Positions 40,588 to 54,400 of a DNA stretch of 64,000 nucleotides are shown piece by piece; the first letter of the stretch is position 1; every line of letters starts with the position of its first letter. This DNA is from Eleginops maclovinus (lineage: Eukaryota > Chordata > Actinopteri > Perciformes > Eleginopidae). The notes under the pieces were generated by a model. It searched no databases. It worked only from the letters and a program-made list of their open reading frames with translations, and was not told the origin of the DNA. The stretch lies in contig NC_086350.1 in the NCBI RefSeq assembly GCF_036324505.1, forward strand, positions 28,368,948 through 28,432,947, read 5' to 3'. The translations under genes were made by a program, and so were the position numbers.

Positions 40588-41100
40588 ATGAGATGGACCT
40601 TTATTTATCCCTGTGATGGAATTCAGGAGTTTAGAGCAGCTGCAGAGTGAGAGTGAAAAACAGGACAGTACAGATTCACACAAGGATAATACAATTAAAA
40701 ATAACATGATATAAGTAACGGTTAAAACAAGATATCACAACAGGGTAACATTTTGATCATTTGAATGAACATATTTACATATTTGAGTTCAGTGCAAATA
40801 TTATTAATATTCAGTGCAGGTTATTAACGGATTACAGGGTTAGCCATTGGTTGTGCAGCCTGAGGCGCTCCGAGGGATGAGTCTGTGGCTGAAAGTGCTC
40901 TTCATCTTCACTAGCTCTACATGGAGGGGGGAGGAGGGGTTCTTGTGGATACAGTCCAGCTTTCTCCTGGCCCTTTGCCACCTCCTTCAGTGTCCAGTTT
41001 CACTCCAGCTACAGAGCTAGCCTTTCTCTCGAGCTTGTTCAGCCTGTCAGTGTCCCTTTGGTTGGTATGTCCCCCCCCCCCAGCACACCACGTCAAAGAA
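40588..41100 (-). repeat. Probable LINE 3' remnant (Rex/RTE-like tail)
   Basis: GATGGACCTTTATTTATCCC-type sequence at 40590 and ELVKMKSTFSHRLIPRSA in the minus frame (about 40920-40860) resemble the C-terminus and 3' tail of fish non-LTR elements. Degraded; class uncertain. Confidence 0.4.
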
Positions 41101-42282
<1,182 letters not shown>

Positions 42283-43945
42283 TAAGGCTTGTACATGAGT
42301 GAAGGAGTAACAAAAGTATCACAGTGTTGCACACTGGTTAATTAGCTTAAGAGAAATGTGAAACCTCAGAACAAACCTCAGGACTCTTTTAGATGAAAAA
42401 AATGCTTCACACTTTGTCTCCTGATAAACTCAAAATCTGTTTAGGTAATTAGAGTTTAAGAAATGGCTTTAATCACACATTCTTCTGCTGCAGGATTTGG
42501 AGGCACCATTAGTGTATCATGCATGGAGAATAAACCCAACATTTTTCACGCCTTTTGTAAAATCCTTGAGTGTTGTATTAGGGGTACATGTTGTTACACA
42601 GCATGCTCTGCAGCACCAGAATGGCTTAATTGAATAAGCCTATTCATGTTCATTTGATCTTATTAAAGCTTCACCAGGAATTGTCTTAGCTCTGGCTCTG
42701 AAACTGAGGTCTGCTTACTCTACCTTCATGTGAACATTGTGAGGCTTCAGTTTAACATGTTTGCATATGATTTGTATTTCCAATACCTCAGAGCAATATC
42801 TATTTTATTAGCTCATTATTAGATGTTCTGGATATTCATGGTCACCAAAGGTTGACTTTGAATGTTTTTGGTCACCCCCCTGACATTTCCTTTAATACCA
42901 CCAGAAGGCAGAAATTTGCCACTGACCAATATTTTGTTCCAAGATAAAGAGTACATTTCCTTCCCTTAACTTAATCCTCTATTAGCCTAGTTGTGTGAGA
43001 GAGGCAAAGACAAGGTGCGAGGAGAGAGCAACTGAAGAACCACGCTTTCAGCTAAATAAGATATGCTTTCCTCTCACGCAATATGTGAAGCAATGTCAGT
43101 TTCTGATTAGGACAGGAAAGCTGAAACCTGTATGGACAGGGAGTGTGTGCGCAAAAAGGGAATCTGTATTTCAGCCCAAGCTAATATGAGGCTGCAGCAG
43201 CAGAATTACATATTAGGTGAGAATCTTCCAACATCTCAGTCTGAGTTTTTAATTGTGCAAATTACCTTTTTTGTTTCATTGCTGAGGGATAGTGATTATA
43301 ATTTAGCACCAGCCTCAGAATAAAATGATAACTGTACACTATATATACCTCCCAATCTACAAACTCCAGGGACCAATACCCACTTACGTCTTCCTTACAT
43401 ATTGTCTGCAATTACAGCTTATGTTTTCCGTCTGGACCCACGCGATTCACAAAAAGAAGTCTATATAGCTGTTAATTTGGGTTTGACATTGACATAAAAA
43501 TCTGATGTCAAAGAAAAGTTTAATTTCAATCAGTTCCCTCTTTGTCCAGTTAATTACATTCCCTTTTCTATTTCTAGGTAACTCAGAGTGGAAGTCCTGG
43601 GATCATATTCAACGTTGTTTTTTTCTCCCTCTACTTGATTACTTAAAAGGAAGATGAATGATGTGTCTGTAAAGGTGAATGAAAAAGAAAAACCAAGGTC
43701 AAAGGCTTGTAACAAGCAAATTCACAGCGTTTCCTCTGTAGTGATAGCTCGATCAAACCTGTTAGAGACGTTGGCTCCAGTCATGCTACTTACAATTTGC
43801 CTGGCTTTAATTCAAAGTTAATGATCTATATGAAGAGAAATAACATGCCAACATTACAGGGTAATGCCACTCATGATATTACTCTAATGAACATAAGCTC
43901 GGATCAAAAATCACTTGGGGTGTAAAAAGCCGGCGGCTAACAGAT
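42283..43945. other. Upstream of the trhr ATG, nothing coding
   Basis: AT-rich. A strong acceptor (tttctatttctag at 43577) could start the exon holding the ATG. No repeat recognised. Confidence 0.4.
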
Positions 43946-44328
43946 ATGACTTACAACGTGAGCTCTAGAATAGATACTCCGACCAACATTTCTGTGGGTC
44001 CCAGTGCCGCCGTCTCTGACTCGCTGGAGTACAAGGCGGTGTCGGTGTTCCTGGTCCTTGTGGTGTGTGGTGCGGGCATAGTGGGAAACATCATGGTGGT
44101 CCTCGTGGTCATCACCACCCGTCACATGAGGACACCCACCAACTGTTACCTGGTCAGCCTGGCCGTAGCAGACCTGACGGTGCTGGTGGCAGCAGGGCTG
44201 CCCAACGTGTCCGACAGTCTGACAGGCACATGGATCTTTGGCCACGCCGGCTGCCTGGGCATCACCTACCTGCAGTACCTGGGCATCAACGTGTCCTCCT
44301 GCTCCATTACCGCCTTCACCGTGGAGAG
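43946..44328 (+). CDS. trhr2: trhr exon: N-terminus to ERY of TM3
   Basis: 383 nt, 127 codons plus two bases. It carries TM1-TM3 and ends inside the arginine codon of the ERY motif (GAG AG|gtgagc). The signature [18 protein letters not shown] is nearly identical to mammalian TRHR. It is the first Met in frame; a ctaacag acceptor two bases upstream, or a stronger one at 43577, could start this exon. Confidence 0.95.
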
Positions 44329-45453
44329 GTGAGCATCAATAACCCCTCTCATTTTTTGAGTTGTTATTGGCATTTATTTTACTTTCAAGGAGGAATGACT
44401 CGTCTTTTAAATTGCATAGACTACATTGGAGTGTTCAAACTTAAGCTTCATATGAGAATTCTGTAATCAACGTGAGCGAGTCAGAAATGTGTTCAGATGG
44501 CACATCTTGTTTATCTTAAAAAAGGAAACCACATAGTGTTAAATCCTTATTCTCACAATTTGGTACCTTGCTTTTCAAAAAGCATTTCAATGTCTTCACT
44601 AAGTAAATTAATCATACAGTTTCCCTTATCTGTGAACTCAGATGACTTGATCACCAAGTAGTGATTGTGCCACAATCTAACCAAACCTTATGTCTGTACT
44701 GTTTTGAAAAAGGAATGATTTTAATTTCTGTATTCATTACACATTTTTCATCATCTGTTCACTTATGGACTTCACACATGCGCAGTGTTTGGTTGAGTAT
44801 TGAAGGAAGTAGTGTTGAGTGGAGCTCTGGAGCCAGAGGCAGGCAGTCAGCCCCCAAGCTACAGATAGAGACACACAACCAACCACAGAAACAAATACAT
44901 TCAACAGAACGAGCACAGTAAAAGTCATGACGTCAATTATACTAAATTAGACCTAAAGTTAAGGAACTTTTTCAGCCCGTCACAAACTGTTATATAAACA
45001 CAAAGGCTTAAGCAGCACAAGGTACATCTTAGAGCGAGAGGGAGAAAGATGTGCATCTTGTTCTGTCTATCTCACAAAACATAACTAGACATGAGTTATA
45101 GCCAGGTGAAAATGTCTTGTAGAATCTTGTTGACAAGACTAAAGAGGCAAACAAATGTCCCCATAAGGGACGGAGATTCAGTCATTCATTCAAGCTCCAC
45201 TCAACTGTCACCAAGCTGTTACTCAGGTAAGAAATATTTTCTTTTGTTTCTCCTACATGGATTATTTAACCATCAAAAACAACTAATAAGCTATGAAACA
45301 AAGAAAGAGACAATGATGAGCAGAGGCATTCTTCACAGATCAGATCAGAACTGTATGAAAACCTGAGGATCTCTCCAGATCTTAATGCCAATGCCAATGA
45401 TTAAGCAACCTTGGGTACCATGAAAGGCGCTATATAAGTTTAAGTTATTATTA

Positions 45454-45493
<40 letters not shown>

Positions 45494-48400
45494 ATTGAAG
45501 AACTACCAAAACTGTCACATACAGCCTGAAGGCCTATAAACCAAGAAGCTAGCGTTTATCAGTGTTATCTAGTTATCAAAACAAGATTTCTGTTTTGAAG
45601 TTGTCTAAAAATGTGCAGCAGAGCTACATCTGTTGAGATGTTCGTGGATAACATATTAACAGCCATGGTTGTGATTGAACCTCACATTTTTTTGCATGTA
45701 GGTACATAGCCGTCTGCCATCCCATAAAGGCTCAGACCATGTGCACAGTGTCCCGGGCTAAACGGATCATGGCAGGCGTGTGGATCTTCACCTGCATCTA
45801 CTGCATGCTGTGGTTTTTCCTGGTGGACATTCAGGTAGAAATAAATTCTGCATTTTACATTCCTTTTTCTGAGCAACAGGCTTCTGGGTTTGAGCCCACT
45901 GGCCGGCTGGGGCGTGTACAGTTTGAATGTTCTCCCGTTGTTAGCATGGTAACTTCTCCGGGGGGGCTGACTTCCTCCCAGAGTCCAAAGGCATGCAGGT
46001 TACTGACATTTTAATTCTAAATATTGTCTGAATGTGCTCCGTCTCCATCCGTCAACCTGGGTGTACCCGTGTCTGGCCCAATGTCAGCCCCCCCAACTCT
46101 GTAAAGAGCAGCTACAGATAATGAATGGATGAGAGGTTTACCTGCAGCAGATTGACCAACAAACACACAAAAAATGTGGCATTTGATAATAAAAAAACAA
46201 GAGTTTCTTAGTGTAAAAACCATAGACTGTATAAATAATGGACGTAGTATCCGTGACGTCACCCATAAGTTTGTGAAGTAAAGTAAAGTGTTATATAGAA
46301 ATTCCCCCTCCTCACAGTTGTCATGAATAGGGAAATTAGCTATAGAGACCAAAAGCAATTTTTGTACCACGCTGTAAACATGTTTCATTTCTGCTGTAAA
46401 AATTGGCATTTTAACATGGGGGGGTCTGTACATTGCTCTGTTTTGGAGCCAGGCCACGCGGCCATTCAATGAACTGCAGTTGTTGACACTTCCCTATGTG
46501 TTTCACTGCTCAACCCCGGAGGTTGCCCCTTGGTAAAAACACATTTGATGAAGTGTAAGGTGCAAATGTAATAATAATAATAATAATAATAATACATATG
46601 ATTTATATAGCGCTTTTCCTAATGCTAAAAGACGCTTTACTTAAGATCAGAACAGAAAAAAACTAAATAATGTACATTTATATATTTTAATATTGATACA
46701 TTGCTTGGAGGGTATATAAATAAAATCTGTCATTCACAGGGACTGCAAAGTACTTACATGAGGCATGAAGAAAAACAAAACAACTGTTCATACAGTATGC
46801 GCTTCAACTGTTAAGCTTTTGTTAGACTTCTGTAGAATTGAGTAGTGTCATGGTGATGAGATGTGAAAGATGTTATGAGCCTGGTATAACGCAGCGTCTC
46901 TACCATGTGTGACATCAGGTGAACCAGGACGGACATGTGCAGTGTGGCTACAAAGTGAAGCGGGAGCTCTACCTGCCCATCTATCTCATTGACTTTGCCA
47001 TTTTCTACGTCATACCACTGCTCCTCGCCATCGTGCTGTATTGCTTGATAGCACGTGTCCTCTACCTCAGGTACTGTTAAAGGACTTTCACACCAAATCA
47101 TACATGTTCATTCATTCATTAGACCCTCCACCAATTTTAAACATATACAATATCAGTTTATTCCCCATGAGAAGTACTGCCCTGTGAAAGAGTGGCAGAA
47201 AGTCTTCTGTGGATCTGGAGGAGCCTTGTCTGAGAATAACTCTGATGATGTCATTAGTTGTGTTTGTTTTCTCTCAGCCTGGCCTTGTAGCTTAGACATT
47301 TATAACAGAAAGCCTGCTTTACAAACTGGCAGCCTGGACTTTCCAAGAGATAAACACTGAAGAAAAAAATATTAGATCAACCTAATGTTGTTGCTTTCAA
47401 CTAACATAACACAGTTATGTGACATTTGTTGACATAATACACTTAATTCCTTCACCGTTTCAGTTTGACCAGTGCAGGTAGAGTCACAAAGAAAGACTCT
47501 TTCCGGAATCAATATGGAAAACATGGGCTCCAGTGGTTTCAGAGGTTCACCCATACCTTCAAATGTTAGCACTTAGCAGTAGCATATATATGAGTTAGAA
47601 GAAGCCTGCTTTACTGGATTCAGAATATGGAGCTATTATCCTGCCATACTGTAACTATGCAAACAAACTACACGTTTTACAAATGGACTATGATTCACTA
47701 ACAAAATACAAATACAAAACACCATCTACAATCTATTTTGCAAATAAAAAATTGATCTATCAAACAAATGCATCACATTTTTCTAGTAAATCATGTTTCA
47801 GACTCAAATACAACAAAGTACAAAACAGGTTTTTCTTTGAATACGAAAAAAAGATCACGTGACTTTTGGCAGGCATGTTCCGCCATGGTTGTGCATATTC
47901 TCACAAATGTCCTGAGTTATTCTCATCTCCAGCATTTTATTAAAGATATCAGACTTTCCCTTTAAAGCATAGGTTAAAGAATGAATTAAAAGGCCAGACA
48001 ATCAGAGATATTTAAAATATTGTTAAATGTAGTCTGGTATCAGATCGCTAGAAAGAGCCATAGACATATTATATCAGGGGTAGGCAATTCATTTTTACAA
48101 GGGGCCACATGAGAAACCTGAACTGTGTTGGAGGGCCAAACCAATGATAACTTGAACTTAATTCTGCTCAATATTCATTTTCTCCCATTGTAAAAAGCAG
48201 TAAATGATATATTTTGATTAGCTGCTACTGGTTATCAGAAGAATAACGATATTCTGTAAATATATGGGATTGTGGTGTAGGTCAAATTTGAAAATACTCC
48301 TATAGAAGTAATAAACAGTAAAAACTAAAACAATCATTACATCAGTGTTTCATTTTATTTTTAACTAATCTTCACAAACACTGAAAAGGTGTTTTGCAGT

Positions 48401-51400
48401 ATGTTAAAGATATGCAATTGATCAACTTTATACAAAAAGCAATACATGCTTTTAATTTTTTTCAGTTCATTTTACTGTTCGGTGAGAGAAATCCAGTCTG
48501 GCTTGAGCTTTAACAAGTGCATTGAAATCTGGCTGAATGTCTGAGGTGGATATGCAAAGGACAGCTGAGAGGTGATCATCAGTGATAGAGGATATGTATC
48601 TGGATTTGTTGAACTCCATCACTGAGAATGTCTGTTCACATGTGTAGGTAGATCCAAAGAGGATTACAATCTTCTGAGCATGCCTCCTCAGATGTGGAAA
48701 CTTCCCCTCTTTGAGAGAAGAGTAAATATCCAGCAGTGAGACTGACTTAAAGTGCTCTGCCAGAAGTGTGTCAGAGTGCAGGTCAATGAGTTCCATCTGA
48801 ACATCACTGGGTGCATTATCCACACTGCAGGTGAAGGGAGAAGAAACCATGTGCATGTCAGTCTCAACTGTTTGGAAGTCTTGAAATCGCCTTGACAACT
48901 CACCATGCAGTGCTTCCAACATGGAAGAGTACCTGTGGAGGTGATCAGCTGATGGCCCAGCTTCCTTCAGTGTTGGCAAGTGGGTGAGAATGTTGTCCTT
49001 CATTTGGCTAGAGAGAAGCTGCAACTTTCTGATGAAAGCCTTTACTGCGCCGTACATTTCATGCACAAAAAGGCCCTTGCATTGCAGTTTGAGATTTAGT
49101 TCATTCATTAGTGATCTCCTTAATAAACTCTCCGTCAGAAAACGGCTTACTTTTTCTGGCGATTTTGTGGGATATGACAAAACTTGTCCTGACAGCCGCA
49201 TTTCTGGGTGTGCAAAGTTTTGTAAAAAGTTCTTGTTGGTTTTGCAGTTTAGCTAGCAAAGCATCCAACTCCCTTGATAATTCAGTAAAAGAGAAGCCAA
49301 AAAAGGGGTAAACCTAGGAAAGTTTTTTTTATTTATTGTTTGGTAACATGAGCTAATGGTGCATAATAATGTATGCACTAATTTGCATAAATAACAAAAC
49401 ATAACTAGACATTAGTTATAGCCAGGTGAAAATGTCTTGTAGAATCTTGTTGACATCTTACAGTAAAAGACTAAAGAGGCAAACAAATGTCACCATAAGG
49501 GACGGAGATTCAGTCATTCATTCAAGCTCCACTCAACTGTCACTAAGCTGTTACTCAGGTAAGAAATATTTTCTTTTGTTTCTCCTACATGGATTATTTA
49601 ACCTACATTAATAAAACATACCTTGTGATCAACTACAATTGATTTGAAACATCTGGATGTGTGTTGACCTGTGGTACGACTATTATTGGTGAAACGATGT
49701 CAAGTTTAGGATTAGCGAATCGTTTCATTAGCTAGCTAACACCGTCTTAGCTAGCATGGCATTACATGGCAGTGCAATGCCTACGATAACCCATGTATCC
49801 CTATCTTAATGAATGAAAGCGTGATAAAGAGAACATGGTTTAGTGGTTATCTTCATGCTACTCTAGCCTACCTGATGTCTGAACCCTAACCACTTTATCT
49901 CTTTTATCTAGAGTAGACTATGCCTATATCTATGACTAGACCATGACAATGACTACTACACATATGCCTACATACTGCTCCACACTGGACCTGACTGTCC
50001 ACATAAATGTAAGTTAAAGTAGGATTCAAAGTGTCACCATGTTAGATTGCTCAGATAGAAACTACAGTAATGTCAGCAAAATCAAAACATTAGCAGGCCG
50101 AATAAAGATTACAATGTAAGTGAAATTTGGAAATAGCAAGAAACAATAATTTTGTTCTATGCTTATGGTTTTATTTCTAATGTAAGGAACTCTCGGTTGT
50201 GTCACCAAACACTTGTTCCATCTGCACCTACTGTTCACATACATGAGAGATAAAGAAGAATATGCTTTGTATGTTGCCTTCAGTGTTAATGTTTACTTTG
50301 CATCATGGATCAGTGTGATTTATCTGACTACATAAAGGTTTAAATTTAGTGGATTTTTTGTCCATTTTCAGGAATGGAGGAACATGAACAGTGTGTCATT
50401 TGCAAGCAGGATGTTGATGGAACAAGGCCATTTTCAACACTTGGAATGAAAGGAAGTTTGTCTGTCAACCAGGCCAGTGCAATTAGGAGAGACAACATTT
50501 GCACTTTACCTGGTGATAACGTACACAGAGACTGTCGATGTTCTTATACTAGACGACCACAGATAGCCAAGGACACCAACCAACAACACTCTGAACCAAG
50601 TAGAGAGCGACAAATACGAAGATCAAGTACTGGGACATACTCTTTCAATACTGACTGCCTCTTTTGTGGCACACCAGCTGAGGTTGGGAAAAAGAGAAAG
50701 AGGCCATGTGAATCTGAAGTTTACCAAATCAGGACGATTGATATCAAGGAGACCCTTTTGGGAATATGTGATGAACGAGGTGATGAATGGTCAGAGACTG
50801 TGAAAGCACGGATTCTGCATGCACATGATCTACATGCAGCAGATGCGGTATATCACCAGACTTGCAGTGTGTATTTTCGTACAAAGAAGCAAATACCAGC
50901 AGCATATAAAACAGACACTGAACAAGAGTCAAAGAGGGTGAAGGTTGGCCGCCCTCAACACAATGAGAGGACAGCAGCATTCTTGGAGGTGGCAAAGTAT
51001 ATAGAAGAAAACGATGATGAGCAGATCACCATAAATGATCTAATTGACCTCATGCAGCAGAAGCTTGGACACAGTGAAAGTGAAGCATATAGTTATAAGT
51101 ATATGAAGAAAAAGCTGGAAGAACACTTCGGGGAGAAGATCATATACACTCAGATGGATGGAAAACCAACCGTGTTTACCATGAGGACAACAGCTAAGGC
51201 GGTGCTGCAAGATTACCATGACACACAGAAGAAGGAAAGAAACACAAATGAAGAGAAGATCAAGCTTGTAAAGGCAGCAGCAAAGCTCATCAAACAAGAT
51301 ATCAAAGACATCAAGCTATCTAGCGAATCTTACCCAAATGTCGATGACATCGAAACTATTTGTTGGGACCAAAACTCAAGCCAAAGTAGCGGCAATTGGA

Positions 51401-54400
51401 CAAGCACTGATGCAGGCAACCAGACCTAGAGTGATATTAACACTACTTCAGTTTGGATTGGGCATACAATTATATCATCACTTTGCCTCACGGTTCCTTA
51501 TTAACACTCTCCATCATCTTGGGTTTTGTTGCTCATATGAGGAGGTGCACCAATTTGAGCGAAATGCAGCCAAGTTCTATGGAGCTAACATTCCTGACCT
51601 ATCAACACAGTGTGTCCAATATGCTGCCGACAATGTCGACCATAACATCCGCACACTTGATGGGCTTGGTACATTCCATCGTATGGGGATGATTGCCACC
51701 ATTACTCCTGGAATTACATTGAGGAAGACAATCCCCAGGTTGAAGGCTACTTCTTTGGATGTGGCAGCTGTTGGAAGGGTAGATGTACGGTACTTCAGAG
51801 AGGAAAGGCACAACTTCACAGCAATAACCTACCAGAAGCTTCAGAGCCTTCAGGTCCACAATAGCTATGAAAACCTTGATATCCTGTGGAAGTCATCCAT
51901 CCTCTTCGGTTCTCCTAGACCAGCATGGTCAGGAATGATGCAGTTGGTGCATAAAGGTGACTACCCTGGCAAGTCAAGCGTTATGTTCCTGCCCATGATT
52001 GATCTGACTCCAAGTGATAGCACGTGCATATTCTCAACCTTGACATATGTTAGTCAACATGCACAACGTCACAATGTCACCCCAGTAATCACCTTTGATC
52101 AGCCTCTTTGGTGGAAGGCTCTCATGGCAGTCAACTCTCAGCCAATGGAAAGTGTTCTGAGACAAATCGTCTTACGTTTGGGTGGCTTCCATGCAGAGAT
52201 GAGCTTCCTTGGTTGTATCGGACACCTGATGGCCTCATCTGGACTCCAAGATGTGCTGGAGTTGATCTATGCCCCATATGCAGTAATCCACATGATGTCG
52301 GGGCAAAGCTGTTGCACGAGCAGTTCGTGCACACTCAATTGTCAATGCATCCCTCAATGCACTGATTCTGGTTTTCCATGTAAATCTACAACAGCAATCT
52401 GGAACAACAGACAAGGGTAAGGAAGGAGAGTCAGAGTCAGCTGAAGCAGTTACAGCGATGGAGACCAATCCTCAGGTGACAGAGGTGAGCAGAGATGCAG
52501 ATGAAGCTCTGGAGATCGATGAGATTTCGATGGATGGAACAATATCAGCTGAAGAGGCCGTTAGTCTGATGTTCTCGTGAGAATCAAAGGCCGGTACAGG
52601 TACACCAAATCTGCTAGGGTGTATCTTCAGCAGGTGCTTCAATTGGTTTAAGTCACACCAAGACTGGGTTTTCTCTCAGCTGTCTTCTGCGTTAGCGGGA
52701 TCTTTTAGCTGCTCCACAGAGTTGTAGTGCTCTCCTAGTCCATAGGCGTGATGCATATAGATTAGGGTGATGGGTTCACTATCAAATTCCTCCCCAATTT
52801 TTATAGGTGGGGAGTCAGCCTGGATCACTTCCATTGGCAAGTGAAGAACTTGGGTCAAAGCTCGCAATTCCAGGTGTCCACCCCAAGCTGCTGTGTGCTC
52901 CACGTCACTGCAGTACTTTTCAAACTCATCTGTTGTGTACATTTCACCAGCAGGTGCTGAAGATACACGTGATCCGGAAGGGTTCCACGTGATCCGTCGG
53001 AGCGACCGCCTTTGGTCATGTCTCTCACCTGACCTGATCATTGAGACGGTTCTCATGAGGAGTTTAAAAACCAGTGGTGGGCTCACACGAGAGCGAGGGG
53101 TGACGGAGCAACAATGTGTGTTGTGGCTGCTTTCCATGCCCGCCTGTGGAGAAGTAAACCAGGCAATGGAAGGACTCACAGGGGTCAACTACAACACTGG
53201 AGAGCAGAATAAAGACATGACCAAAGCAAGGCAAGCCCATGACTGGAAGGATACACTAATAGTTCTCAGTCATCTACATGAGCGAAATCCATTCAGTAGT
53301 GACCCAAGTCTGAGGAACATTGACACCGGGGAGCATGCTCTTTCCAGCTTCAACGTTGATACTGCACAGTCTGTTGGCACTGCAATCCTGAAGTCAATGG
53401 ATGGACGAACACTTGGTGACTATACTTTCAAGAGGAAGGATCAAGCTGTTACTCTTGGCATGAAGTCTTCTGTGAGGATCGATGGAAATGAAATTCAAGT
53501 TGATCCACAACTTCTCTTCCAGAGACTGGTGGTAGTGGCACAGAAATGTAATGAACTTGTGTCAGCCCTCAAGTACAAGCTATGTAGCTATCCTCCATCG
53601 CTATTTGATTCCTCCCTTCTACTTCACGAAGCAAAGAAGCCTGCCCTCGCTGACGCCATCTGGAAACTTGTTGGGCCAGATGTTCCAGCAGAAAATGTGG
53701 TCAATGGCAGCCAGTACGTCTTGGATGGTGGAGCACTTCTTCAACGCATGCCATGGTTCCAGGGATCTACTTACAAAGACATATGCCACCAATTCAGAGT
53801 ATGTAGGGAAGAGGTATGGCAAGGATATAGTGGTGTTTGATGGCTATCAAAGTAACAACACAAAGGATATGACACACCAGAGAGGGTCAAAAGGGAGGAT
53901 TGGCGCTACAGTGACATTTACAGTCGACATGTTGCTCACAATGAAAAAGGAAGAGTTCTTGGCAAATACGCAGAACAAACAGCAATTCCTTTCCATGCTA
54001 AGTGGAGAGCTACAGAAGACAAACTGTGAGACCTACCATGCCTCCGGAGATGCTGATCTGTTGATTGTACAGAAAGCTGTGCAGTGTGCTACCATTAAGA
54101 AAACTGTGCTAATAGGGGATGCCACAGATCTCTTAGTCCTTCTCTGCTACCATGTGAGCATGGATTCCCATGATCTGTTCCTCTGTAGTGAGTCAAGGAA
54201 GAACACTAAGAAAGCTCACATGTGGAACATCAAGGCTATCAAAGAACGGCTCGGCCCAGACATATGTACGCATATGTTGTTCTTACACGCAGTTCTGGGA
54301 TGTGACACTACATCTCGCCTTCATGGGATCGGGAAGGGACCATCGTTGTAGAAATTCAAAGGAAGTTTCGTGTTTCGAGATTAAGCCAAGGTGTTCCATG

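Noticed and set aside
52676..53188. Minus-strand OTU frame as an intact host gene
   Set aside because: Only the C-terminal part is OTU-like; the catalytic cysteine half is absent and the upstream part is the antisense of transposon coding.
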